Part shown: piece by piece, positions 8,019-15,861 of the stretch
Numbering within the stretch: position 1 is the stretch's first letter
Layout: the number at the start of each line of letters is the position of its first letter
Assembly (NCBI GenBank): GCA_027494135.1
Contig: JAOSJK010000012.1
Span: 610,795 to 674,794, forward strand
DNA: 64,000 bases
Direction: 5' to 3'
From: Acidimicrobiia bacterium
GTDB taxonomy: Bacteria > Actinomycetota > Acidimicrobiia > IMCC26256 > PALSA-610
The notes under the pieces: generated by a model
What the model was told of the DNA's origin: nothing
What the model saw: the letters and a program-made list of their open reading frames with translations, nothing else
The model's database searches: none
Made by a program: the position numbers and the translations under genes

Positions 8019-8666
8019 TCACAGCATAGCGAGTCCCGGAACCAGCCTCTCCACCTGGCCCCGGCGCTCCAACCGGCCATATCCGATGACGCGTCCGGCC
8101 GCGACTCGCATCGTCTCGGTACCCAGGCGGCGCCAGGCAGCGGCACCCTTGATCGGGCTCGTGCGCGTGGGAGAGGTCACCGCATCGAGGCCCAGCTCGT
8201 CGGCGATCGCGTCTATCCGGGCGGCGTGGAACGGGTCCGAGACCAGGACGACCCGTGTCATCCCTCGCTCCCTGAGGAACCTGGCCGACCCGGCGAGCGA
8301 CTCCCACGAGGACCGGCCCTGGGTCTCGCGCAGGATGGCCGCGTCGGGCACACCCTCTCCGTGCAGGTAAGCGGCCGCAGCGCCGGCCTCGGTGAACCGA
8401 TCGCCCTGCTGGCTCCCTCCGGTCACGACGATGACCGGAGCGATGCCGTCGACCCACAGGTCGACCGCGTGGTCCAGGCGTGCGCTCAGCACCTGAGAGG
8501 GGCGCCCGTCGTACTGAGCCGCACCGAGGACGATGATCGCGTCGGACGGCCGGGCACCGTCGCGGCGCGACGCGAGCCACACCTGCACGAAGGTCACCGA
8601 GAGGTACACGACCGCGAGGACCGATACGACCGCGCCGACCTTCAGCGCGCGCCGCAGCCACCTCAT
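8019..8666 (-). CDS. YdcF/SanA-like DUF218 membrane protein
   Basis: The 215-residue protein starts with one hydrophobic segment (about residues 8-30), anchoring it in the membrane. A DUF218 domain follows: DAIIVLGAAQYDGRPS, VIVVTGGSQQ, ETQGRSSWESL and VVLVSDPFHAARI. The family includes E. coli SanA and YdcF, linked to envelope integrity; its enzymology is unresolved. I chose ATG at 8666, which overlaps the gltX stop (ATGA), so translation is probably coupled to gltX. The longer upstream frame is only a shadow of gltX. Confidence 0.85.
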   Translation of the reverse strand: MRWLRRALKVGAVVSVLAVVYLSVTFVQVWLASRRDGARPSDAIIVLGAAQYDGRPSQVLSARLDHAVDLWVDGIAPVIVVTGGSQQGDRFTEAGAAAAYLHGEGVPDAAILRETQGRSSWESLAGSARFLRERGMTRVVLVSDPFHAARIDAIADELGLDAVTSPTRTSPIKGAAAWRRLGTETMRVAAGRVIGYGRLERRGQVERLVPGLAML

Positions 8667-10093
8667 CTGTCCGGACCGAGCCTCTCGCGCGCCGCTGTGA
8701 GCCGCGCGACCGCTGATCCACGGCCGAGGAGGTGTATCGAGTCGAAGAGCGGCAGGCCTGCGTGGCTCCCCTCGATCGCGGCGTAGACCGCCGGGAGCGC
8801 CTTGCGGGCCTTCAGTCCCAGGGTCTCCAGGAGCGGGCGGAGGTCGATCGCCTCGACCGTCCATTCGCACTTCTCGAGATGAGCGATGACAGCGTCGAGG
8901 ATCTCCCGCACCCGTTCGGTGGCGACCAGGCGATCCCACGAGGTGTCGGCGACCACCAGGTCGCCATCGGCCACGAAGAGGAACTCGGCCTGATCGGCGA
9001 TCTGCACCAGCGTCGTCGCGCGCTCCCGGGCGAGGCCTACGGCGGCCTCGAAGACCCGCACGTCGAGGCGCTCCCCGTAGCGCTCGCGCGCGAATGGCAG
9101 GACGTCGGCCGCCAGCTCGTGCACCTGCAGCCTGCGGATGTGCTCGCCGTTCATCCAGTCGAGCTTCTGGTAGTCGAAGAACGCCGGCGAGTGCGTGACC
9201 CGATCGAGGTCGAACACCGCGACGATCTCGTCGATGCTCATCACCTCGCGGTCGTCGTCCGGCGCCCATCCGAGAAGCGCCAGGTAGTTGAGAAGAGCAT
9301 GCGGCAGGTAGCCGCTATCGCGGAAGTCCTCGAGGGCCACCGCCCCGTGACGCTTGGAGAGCTTGCCTCTGTCGGCCCCTACGAGAAGAGGCAGGTGCGC
9401 GTACTTCGGTCTGCCCGCGTGTCCGAGAGCCTCGCGTAGGGCCAGCACACGGTGTGTGGAGTCGATCAGGTCCTCGCCCCTGACCACATGTGAGATCTCC
9501 ATGTCGGCGTCGTCGACCGCGTTCGCGAGAAAGAACACCGGGGTACCGTTCGACCGCACGATCACGAAGTCGTGGATCGTCGGCCACTCCACGCTCACCG
9601 GGCCTCGCACCATGTCGTCGAAGCCGCTCGTGCCCGAGTCGGGCGTCCGGAAGCGGATCGACCTCGGCCTACCTTCCGCTGCCAGGGAGGCCCGGCGCGC
9701 CGGGTCGAGACTGCGGCAACGGCCGTCGTAGCCCGGAGTCCGGCCCGCCGCAAGGGCCTCCTCGTTGCGCGCCTTGACCTCGTCCTCGGTGCAGAAGCAC
9801 TCGTACGCTCTGCCGGCCTTCACGAGGTGATCCGCGGCCTCGAGATAGCGGTCGAACCGCGTGCTCTGCAGGACCGGCTCACCGTCCCAGTGGAGTCCGA
9901 GCCATTCGAGAGTGTGCTGGATGCCGTCGACCCACTCCTGGCGGGAGCGAGCGACGTCGGTATCCTCGATGCGGAGGAGGAACTCCCCACCGTGATGACG
10001 GGCGAAGAGCCAGTTGAACAGGGCGGTGCGCGCGCCTCCGACGTGCAGGAAGCCCGTCGGGGCGGGCGAGAACCGGACTCGGACGTCTGTCAT
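8663..10093 (-). CDS. gltX: Glutamate--tRNA ligase
   Basis: GluRS charges tRNA-Glu with glutamate; in bacteria without GlnRS the same enzyme also mischarges tRNA-Gln for later amidation. The 476-residue length is typical. The class I signature is HVGG at residues 17-20 (the HIGH motif), and GKLSKRHG near residue 245 is the KMSKS motif. The WMNGEHIR segment and the C-terminal anticodon-binding helical domain are also present. The start is ATG at 10093. Both tRNA-Glu and tRNA-Gln genes lie downstream on the same strand. Whether the enzyme is non-discriminating cannot be read from sequence alone. Confidence 0.96.
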   Translation of the reverse strand: MTDVRVRFSPAPTGFLHVGGARTALFNWLFARHHGGEFLLRIEDTDVARSRQEWVDGIQHTLEWLGLHWDGEPVLQSTRFDRYLEAADHLVKAGRAYECFCTEDEVKARNEEALAAGRTPGYDGRCRSLDPARRASLAAEGRPRSIRFRTPDSGTSGFDDMVRGPVSVEWPTIHDFVIVRSNGTPVFFLANAVDDADMEISHVVRGEDLIDSTHRVLALREALGHAGRPKYAHLPLLVGADRGKLSKRHGAVALEDFRDSGYLPHALLNYLALLGWAPDDDREVMSIDEIVAVFDLDRVTHSPAFFDYQKLDWMNGEHIRRLQVHELAADVLPFARERYGERLDVRVFEAAVGLARERATTLVQIADQAEFLFVADGDLVVADTSWDRLVATERVREILDAVIAHLEKCEWTVEAIDLRPLLETLGLKARKALPAVYAAIEGSHAGLPLFDSIHLLGRGSAVARLTAARERLGPDR

Positions 10094-10159
10094 GAGGCTC
10101 CGAGTCTACGGCGTTACGCCGTTGGCACAGCGGCCGCCCCGAGGGGAAGGCTCGCGCTG

Positions 10160-11302
10160 CTAGCCGAGGAGCTCGCGGGCCACGACGAGGCGCTGTATCT
10201 GGTTCGTTCCCTCATAGATCTGGGTGACCTTCGCGTCGCGCATCATGCGCTCGGCAGGAAGCTCCGTCGTGTAGCCGGCACCACCTAGGAGCTGCACACA
10301 GTCGGTCGTCACCCTCATCGCGGCATCCGAGGCGAAGAGCTTGGCGGTCGACGACGCGGCGGCGGTACCGGGAAGCCCTTCGTCGAGGAGTGCACATGCC
10401 CGATACACGAGGAGTCGCGATGCGTCGACGAGCGATGCCATGTCGGCAAGCATGAACTGCAGGCCTTGGAACTCCGCGATCGGCCGACCGAACTGGCGGC
10501 GCTCCTTCACGTACTCGACCGCGAGGTCTAGCGCACCCTGCGCGAGACCGAGTGCCTGAGCCGCGACGAGAGGGCGCGAGCGGTCCAGCGCTCCCATCGC
10601 GTAGTAGAAGCCCTGGTTCTCCTCGCCGATGAGGTTCCCGGCAGGAACTTCGCACTCGTCGAGGACCACCTCGCCCGTCGGCGACCCGCGAACGCCCATC
10701 TTCTGCTCGAGCTTCCCGATCGAGAACCCGGGGAAGGTCCTCTCGACCACGAACGCGCTGATGCCGCGGTGCCCCGCGTCGGGGTCGGTCTTGGCGAAGA
10801 CGGTGTAGAAGTCGGAGATGCCGGCGTTGGTGATCCACGACTTCGTGCCGGTCAGGACGTAGTGGTCGCCATCGCGCAGTGCGCGGGTGCTCATCCCGGC
10901 GACGTCGCTACCCGCCTCGGCCTCCGACAGGCAGTAGCTCGCCTGGCACTCACCCGAGACGACGCGCGGCACATAGCGGGCCACGAGGTCGGCGTCACCG
11001 TGATCCAACAGCACGGTCATCCCGAGCTTCGAGATGAACGTGAAGAGCGATGCCGATGCGCAGACCCTGGCGACCTCCTCCACAGCGATCGCGTGGGCGA
11101 GGAACGTGCCCGCGTCGCCGCCGAGCTCGGCGGGCCAGGGCAACCGCGTGAACCCGGCGTCGCGCCACGCCTCCCACGACTTCCACGGGAACTCCGACAG
11201 CTCGTCGGCGCGCGCTGCGTTGGGAGCGATCTCGCCCTCGGCGAGTCGCCGAAGCGAGGCGCGCAGATCCTCGTACTCGTCGGGAAGCACAAATGGAGTC
11301 AC
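10160..11302 (-). CDS. Acyl-CoA dehydrogenase
   Basis: This FAD enzyme oxidises an acyl-CoA to the 2-enoyl-CoA and passes electrons to ETF. The start is GTG at 11302 (VTPFVLPDEYEDLR), giving 380 residues, the usual family length. Signatures are CLSEAEAGSDVAG (about residues 125-140), KSWITNAGISDFYTVFAKT, the substrate loop REFGRPIAEFQ-like block (KERRQFGRPIAEFQ) and QLLGGAGYTTELPAERMMRDAKVTQIYEGTNQIQR at the C-terminus, given here as QLLGGAGYT and IYEGTNQIQR. The latter holds the catalytic Glu position of short-chain enzymes. It lies 55 bp downstream of a hypothetical gene at the end of the leuB-ilvE-cimA cluster, so it could be a branched-chain acyl-CoA dehydrogenase, but that is inference. 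Confidence 0.93.
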   Translation of the reverse strand: MTPFVLPDEYEDLRASLRRLAEGEIAPNAARADELSEFPWKSWEAWRDAGFTRLPWPAELGGDAGTFLAHAIAVEEVARVCASASLFTFISKLGMTVLLDHGDADLVARYVPRVVSGECQASYCLSEAEAGSDVAGMSTRALRDGDHYVLTGTKSWITNAGISDFYTVFAKTDPDAGHRGISAFVVERTFPGFSIGKLEQKMGVRGSPTGEVVLDECEVPAGNLIGEENQGFYYAMGALDRSRPLVAAQALGLAQGALDLAVEYVKERRQFGRPIAEFQGLQFMLADMASLVDASRLLVYRACALLDEGLPGTAAASSTAKLFASDAAMRVTTDCVQLLGGAGYTTELPAERMMRDAKVTQIYEGTNQIQRLVVARELLG

Positions 11303-11357
11303 TCCGAGCCCCCCGCTCCCTCGAAGTCCGAGACCACGATCTCCGCCACGACTCCCG

Positions 11358-11927
11358 CTACCCGACGGCGTTGGCCTCAGGACCGGGAGGAGCATCCAGG
11401 ACCCGGGTGAGAATCGCCGAGCGCCACTCCGATGCACGCGCAGCGACGTCGGTCGTCGGGGCGCGCAGCACCTCCTCGGGCACCGAGTCGACGACCGAGC
11501 GGCGGACGGAGTACTCGTGGTCGGCCCCGCGGACGAGTGCAGTGCGCCGCTCCACGAGGTCGGGATCCACTCCACCGTCGTAGCCGAGCAGCGTCACTGC
11601 GAGATCGATGTCGCCGACGACCGGCGCCCGTCCGAAGAGAGCAGCGCGCCGCATGGCGATCTCGGCGACCACCGCGACGGCGTCCGACGCGTGCTCGTGG
11701 GGGCCGACGCGCAGGCGGTCCTTCGCCCGGTTGGCGAGCGTGTACCCGAAACCGACGTCGGGGCCCGGGGTGCCGAAGAGCGAGCCCGACGGCCAGTCCG
11801 GCCCCAGCTCACCGGGCCTCGGCCCGCGCCGACCCCGGAAGGACGGGTAGGTCATGCCCGACGGCAGGTTCTGCTGCTGTCTCGGGCTGTCGTCGAGGTC
11901 TGGGGCGACGAAGGGGTCGGTCGGCAC
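11358..11927 (-). CDS. Hypothetical protein in the leuB-ilvE-cimA cluster
   Basis: I do not recognise this 189-residue protein. The first ~65 residues are Pro/Gly/Arg-rich and probably disordered. The rest is mostly helical, with a central RAKDRLRVGPHEHASDAVAV segment and a charged C-terminal half. No signal peptide, membrane segment or metal motif is visible. It begins 9 bp after the cimA stop on the same strand and is followed by an acyl-CoA dehydrogenase, so it is very likely part of the operon. Codon use matches its neighbours, supporting a real gene. Confidence 0.6.
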   Translation of the reverse strand: MPTDPFVAPDLDDSPRQQQNLPSGMTYPSFRGRRGPRPGELGPDWPSGSLFGTPGPDVGFGYTLANRAKDRLRVGPHEHASDAVAVVAEIAMRRAALFGRAPVVGDIDLAVTLLGYDGGVDPDLVERRTALVRGADHEYSVRRSVVDSVPEEVLRAPTTDVAARASEWRSAILTRVLDAPPGPEANAVG

Positions 11928-11936
11928 GGGTCCTGC

Positions 11937-13562
11937 CTAACCGCGCTCGTCGGCGCGCAGCAAGCCGAAGACGATCGAGTCGATCAGTGCCTGCCACGAC
12001 GCCTCGATGATGTTCTCGTTGACCCCGATCGTCGTCCAGGTCGCGTCGCCGTCGCTCGAGTCGATCAGGACGCGCACGACAGCGCCGGTGCCGCTCCCCG
12101 TGTCGAGGACTCGGACCTTGAAGTCGGTCAGGTGGACGTCCTCGAGCGCCGGATACTTGCCGTTCAGCGCCCGCCGGAGCGCCTGGTCGAGGGCGTTGAC
12201 CGGCCCGTTCCCCTCGGCGGTCGCGACGAGCCGCTCACCCCCGACGTGCACCTTGACCGTGGCCTCGGTGTTCACCGTCGCCTGCGCTCCCGACGGGTCC
12301 TCCCAATCCGAGCGCACGTCGTCGGTGATGACCCGGAACGACTCGACTCGGAACCACGGCTGCTCCCAGCCCGTGGCCCTGCGCATCAACAGCTCCAACG
12401 ACCCGTCGGCGACCTCGAAGTGGTAGCCCTCGTGCTCGAGGCGCTTCAGCGTCTCGACGACCTCGTTGAGCTGCGGGGCATCGAGGTCGAGGCCGAGCTC
12501 CACCGCCTTCAGGCCGAGCGTCGAGCGGCCGGCGAGCTCCGACACCACGAAACGGGTTCCGTTGCCGACCGTGTCGGGCGGTATGTGCTCGTAGGCGTCG
12601 GGGCGCTTGGCGATCGCACTGGCGTGCAGGCCGGCCTTGTGGGCGAACGCCGAGTGCCCCACATACGGCGCCTGCGGGTTCAGCGGCATGTTCACGAGCT
12701 CCGCGACGTGGTGGGCGACCGGGGTCAGTCGCTCGATGCGATCGCGCGGGATCGTCTCGATCCCCATCTTCAACGTGAGGTTCGGGATGATGGTCGTGAG
12801 GTTGCAGTTCCCCGTCCGCTCGCCGTAGCCGTTGATGGTGCCCTGGACCTGGATCGCACCACCCAGCACGCCGGCGATAGCGTTCGCCGCCCCCGTGCCG
12901 GCGTCGTCGTGCAGGTGCACGGCTACACCGACGTCGTCGCCGAAATAGTCGACAACCGCCCCGACGGTCCTCTCCACCTCGAAGGGCATCGAGCCACCGT
13001 TGGTGTCGCAGAGAACGAGTCGGGTCGCCCCGGAGGTAGCCGCCGCCTCGAGCACCCGAAGCGCGAACTCCGGGTTCGCCCGGTAGCCGTCGAAGAAGTG
13101 CTCCGCGTCGAAGAACACCTCCATCCCCTTCTCGCGCAGGTACTCGACCGAGTCGCCCACCATCGCCACGCCCTCGTCGAGAGTGGTCTGCAGCGCCTCG
13201 GTGACGTGGTAGTCCCACGACTTGCCCACGATGCACGCGATCGGAGCGCGCGAGGCGACCAGGTGGGCAAGGGTCTCGTCGCTGTCTACCTTGCCCTTGA
13301 CACGACGCGTCGAACCGAACGCGACGAGACGACTCGTGGTGAGCACGAGATCCTTGGCGACTCGGCGGAAGAACTCGTCGTCCTTCGGGTTCGCGCCCGG
13401 CCAGCCGGCCTCGATGAAGTGGACACCGAGCCAGTCGAGCTGCTCCGCGATCCGGAGCTTGTCCTCGACCGTGAGCGATATGCCCTCGAGCTGGGCCCCG
13501 TCGCGCAGGGTGGTGTCGTAGATCTCTACGCTGCGCGGCCGCGCTCTCCCGACGTCACTCAT
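11937..13562 (-). CDS. cimA: (R)-citramalate synthase (CimA type)
   Basis: CimA condenses pyruvate with acetyl-CoA to citramalate, opening the threonine-independent route to 2-oxobutyrate and isoleucine. The 541-residue protein has the DRE-TIM metallolyase signature DTTLRDG at residues 16-22, a metal-binding HLHDDAG (HxH) and NGYGERTGNCNL near residues 240-250, and a C-terminal LeuA-type regulatory domain. SWDYHVTEAL and AFGSTRR are typical of CimA rather than LeuA. A true leuA is present elsewhere in the window (24.6-26.2 kb). It overlaps ilvE by 8 bases (ATG at 13562), indicating one operon. A different DRE-TIM synthase is less likely. Confidence 0.9.
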   Translation of the reverse strand: MSDVGRARPRSVEIYDTTLRDGAQLEGISLTVEDKLRIAEQLDWLGVHFIEAGWPGANPKDDEFFRRVAKDLVLTTSRLVAFGSTRRVKGKVDSDETLAHLVASRAPIACIVGKSWDYHVTEALQTTLDEGVAMVGDSVEYLREKGMEVFFDAEHFFDGYRANPEFALRVLEAAATSGATRLVLCDTNGGSMPFEVERTVGAVVDYFGDDVGVAVHLHDDAGTGAANAIAGVLGGAIQVQGTINGYGERTGNCNLTTIIPNLTLKMGIETIPRDRIERLTPVAHHVAELVNMPLNPQAPYVGHSAFAHKAGLHASAIAKRPDAYEHIPPDTVGNGTRFVVSELAGRSTLGLKAVELGLDLDAPQLNEVVETLKRLEHEGYHFEVADGSLELLMRRATGWEQPWFRVESFRVITDDVRSDWEDPSGAQATVNTEATVKVHVGGERLVATAEGNGPVNALDQALRRALNGKYPALEDVHLTDFKVRVLDTGSGTGAVVRVLIDSSDGDATWTTIGVNENIIEASWQALIDSIVFGLLRADERG

Positions 13563-14475
13563 CTACGTGCTCCAGCCAACCCTTGTACCGGTCGACCTTG
13601 CCGCGCACGGCATCGAGGTAGGTGGTCTGGATGGCGCGCGTGATCGGACCGGGCTCACCGAGGTCGCGATCGTCGACGGAGCGGATCGGCACGACCTCCG
13701 CGGCCGTGCCCGAGAGGAAGGCCTCCTCGGCGATGTACAGGTCGGAGCGTGCGATGTTCCCGATCTCCGCCCCATGGCCCTGGTCGCGAGCGATCGTCAT
13801 CACCGAGTTCTGCGTGATGCCCTCGAGCGCTCCGGCAGCGACCGGCGGGGTGATGATCGTGCCGTTGCGCACGACGAAGATGTTCTCGCCGGTGCACTCG
13901 CTCACGTATCCCTGCGGGGAGAGCAGGATCGCCTCGTCGTAGCCGGCCTTGAGCGCCTCGACCTTCGCCATCGAGGAGTTGATGTACATACCCGTTCCCT
14001 TGGCGGCGGGCGGCATCGAGTTGAGGCCGTGCCGCTGCCACGAGGAGATCTTCATCCGGACGCCGTGCTTCAGCCCCTCGTCACCGAGGTACGCACCCCA
14101 CGGCCAGACGGCGATGGAGACGTTGACCGGGCACGGCACGGTGTTCAGCCCCATCTCGCCGTACCCGTAGTACACGATCGGACGGATGTAGCACGACGGC
14201 AGGGAGTTCACCCGGACCGTCTCCTTCACCGCATCCACGAGCTCGTCGATCGTGAACGGGATGTCGATCATGAAGATCTTCGCCGAGTTGAAGAGCCGCA
14301 CGATGTGGTCCGTGAGCCTGAAGACGGCGGGTCCGCTGTCGGTCTCGTACGCGCGGATGCCCTCGAAGACCCCGCAGCCGTAGTGCAGCGAGTGCGTGAG
14401 GATGTGGATCTTCGCGTCGTCCCAATCGACCAGCTCGCCGTCCATCCAGATCTTCTCGACCTTCTGAATGGGCAT
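13555..14475 (-). CDS. ilvE: Branched-chain-amino-acid aminotransferase
   Basis: IlvE performs the last step of Val, Leu and Ile synthesis, with PLP. The 306-residue protein starts MPIQKVEKIWMDGE. It shows the fold-type IV pattern: HYGCGVFEGIRAYE (residues 31-44), the PLP lysine Lys159 in PPAAKGTGMYIN, then SECTGENIFVVRNG and the C-terminal EEAFLSGTAAEVVPI. It lies 4 bp downstream of leuB and overlaps cimA, so leuB-ilvE-cimA is one transcription unit controlled by the upstream attenuator. Confidence 0.95.
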   Translation of the reverse strand: MPIQKVEKIWMDGELVDWDDAKIHILTHSLHYGCGVFEGIRAYETDSGPAVFRLTDHIVRLFNSAKIFMIDIPFTIDELVDAVKETVRVNSLPSCYIRPIVYYGYGEMGLNTVPCPVNVSIAVWPWGAYLGDEGLKHGVRMKISSWQRHGLNSMPPAAKGTGMYINSSMAKVEALKAGYDEAILLSPQGYVSECTGENIFVVRNGTIITPPVAAGALEGITQNSVMTIARDQGHGAEIGNIARSDLYIAEEAFLSGTAAEVVPIRSVDDRDLGEPGPITRAIQTTYLDAVRGKVDRYKGWLEHVDE

Positions 14476-14479
14476 CTCC

Positions 14480-15472
14480 TCAGATCCTCCCTGCGATCGC
14501 TTCGCCGACCTCCGACGTGCTTCCAGCGACGTCGTCGGATTCGGCGAGGGCTTTGCGGATTCTCGATGCCGGCTCCGACTCCCCGAGGAACTCGAGCATC
14601 ATCACTGCACTCATGATCGCAGCGCGGGGGTCGGCGGTACCCGTACCGGCGATATCGGGCGCCGAGCCGTGCACCGGCTCGAAGAGGGAGGGGCCACTCC
14701 TCGACGGGTTCAGGTTCGCCGAGGCAGCGCGCCCCACACCGCCCGCCACTGCGCCGCCGAGATCCGTGAGGATGTCACCGAAGAGGTTGTCGGTGACGAT
14801 CACGTCGTAACGACCCGGGTCCTGCACCAGGTAGATGCAGGCGGCATCGACGTGGTGATACGCCGTAGCGATCTCCGGATGCTCGAGGGCGACGTCGTCG
14901 AAGGCCCGCTGCCACAGGTCGCCGGCGAAGGTCAGGACGTTCGTCTTGTGAACGAGTGTGACGTGCCTGCGGTCGCGTGACCGGGCGAGCCCGAACGCGT
15001 ATCGGATGCAACGCTCCACCCCGGTCCGAGTGTTCACGGAGCCCTGTGTGGCGACCTCCAGCGGAGTGCCTCTGCGAAGGAAGCCGCCCTCGCCCGCGTA
15101 CGCGCCTTCGGTGTTCTCGCGCACGACCAGGAAATCGACGCCGTCGTTGTGCCGCCCCGGCCCGCATCGGAAGGGTCGCAGATTCACATAGAGATCCAGC
15201 TCGAAGCGGAGGCGCAGCAGTAGGCCCCTCTCGATGACCCCAGGAGGGACCTCCGGAGTGCCGACGGCGCCGAGGAGGATCGCGTCGAAGTCGCGCAGCT
15301 CGTCGAGCACGGAGTCGGGAAGAACCTCTCCGGTGCGCAGATAGCGGGAGCCACCGAGGTCGTAGTCGGCGGCATCGAGCGACACGCCGGCGGCGCGCAC
15401 CACGTCGAGCGCCACCTGCACGACCTCGGGGCCGATGCCGTCGCCTCCGATGACTGCGATGTGGTGACTCAC
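14480..15472 (-). CDS. leuB: 3-isopropylmalate dehydrogenase
   Basis: LeuB oxidises and decarboxylates 3-isopropylmalate with NAD in leucine synthesis. The 330-residue protein is slightly short for the family. It has GGDGIGPEV (residues 9-17), the substrate-binding [41 protein letters not shown] (metal-binding Asp) and [20 protein letters not shown] at the NAD site. The start is GTG at 15472 with GGAAGG 8 bases upstream. It is the first full gene of the operon and is preceded by a 200-base leader with an 11-codon Val/Ile-rich peptide and an intrinsic terminator. Confidence 0.95.
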   Translation of the reverse strand: MSHHIAVIGGDGIGPEVVQVALDVVRAAGVSLDAADYDLGGSRYLRTGEVLPDSVLDELRDFDAILLGAVGTPEVPPGVIERGLLLRLRFELDLYVNLRPFRCGPGRHNDGVDFLVVRENTEGAYAGEGGFLRRGTPLEVATQGSVNTRTGVERCIRYAFGLARSRDRRHVTLVHKTNVLTFAGDLWQRAFDDVALEHPEIATAYHHVDAACIYLVQDPGRYDVIVTDNLFGDILTDLGGAVAGGVGRAASANLNPSRSGPSLFEPVHGSAPDIAGTGTADPRAAIMSAVMMLEFLGESEPASRIRKALAESDDVAGSTSEVGEAIAGRI

Positions 15473-15583
15473 AACTCTGACCTTCCAACTCCCCCCGAGG
15501 CCCGGGCACTGTGGGACCCGTTTCTCGAGCTACGCGCACGGCACTCCGGCCGATGACACCGAGTACCAATGACACCGAGAACG

Positions 15584-15608
15584 AAAAACCGCCCACCTAA
15601 GTGGACGG
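15584..15608 (-). terminator. Intrinsic terminator (attenuator) in the leuB leader
   Basis: On the minus strand CCGTCCAC (15608-15601) pairs with GTGGGCGG (15596-15589) around TTAG, an 8-bp stem with one wobble pair, followed at once by TTTTT (15588-15584). It lies between the leader peptide and leuB. A second hairpin at 15639-15615 (GCGGACGCCG with CGGCGTTCGC, C5 loop) begins at the leader stop codon. Its C-run could instead pair with GGTGGGCGG of the terminator, a candidate antiterminator. Confidence 0.85.
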
Positions 15609-15638
15609 TCGACAGCGAACGCCGGGGGGCGGCGTCCG

Positions 15639-15674
15639 CTACTGAATGACGATTACGACGAAGAACTCGTGCAT
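15639..15674 (-). CDS. Leader peptide MHEFFVVIVIQ of the leuB-ilvE-cimA attenuator
   Basis: The minus strand encodes an 11-residue peptide, MHEFFVVIVIQ, ending in TAG. Five of its last six sense codons are Val or Ile, the products of IlvE. The stop codon is immediately followed by a hairpin and then by a terminator with a T-tract, before leuB. This is the architecture of ribosome-mediated attenuation, in which scarcity of charged tRNA-Val or tRNA-Ile would stall the ribosome and let transcription proceed. Ribosome-binding sequence is absent. The ATG lies about 10 bases after a possible -10 element, so the leader may be read from a nearly leaderless mRNA. Confidence 0.82.
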   Translation of the reverse strand: MHEFFVVIVIQ

Positions 15675-15683
15675 GAACCGGGA

Positions 15684-15712
15684 ATGGTCCCACAGAAGCG
15701 GAGATCGGTCAA
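15684..15712 (-). promoter_or_regulatory. Candidate promoter of the leuB-ilvE-cimA operon
   Basis: On the minus strand TTGACC (15712-15707) is followed after 17 bases by GACCAT (15689-15684), a fair -35 and a weak -10. Transcription would start about at the leader ATG (15674). The same spacing of -10 and ATG recurs in front of the leuA leader. Confidence 0.45.
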
Positions 15713-15861
15713 GCGGCGCCGGTTCGCTCGTCGCGCATGAGCGGACTCGACCGGGCCGCGGCTCCGCGCTTGACCCCGGGCGGCCGCCGCTGATTCGATT
15801 CGACCACTCGGTCCGGTCCCAACGCGGTGGCGCCGGGAGTGCTCGTCGGTGCGAGGGGGCA

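Noticed and set aside
11034-13643. An 869-codon + strand frame opposite cimA
   Set aside because: Longest open frame of the area but purely antisense to cimA and neighbours; no recognisable domain.
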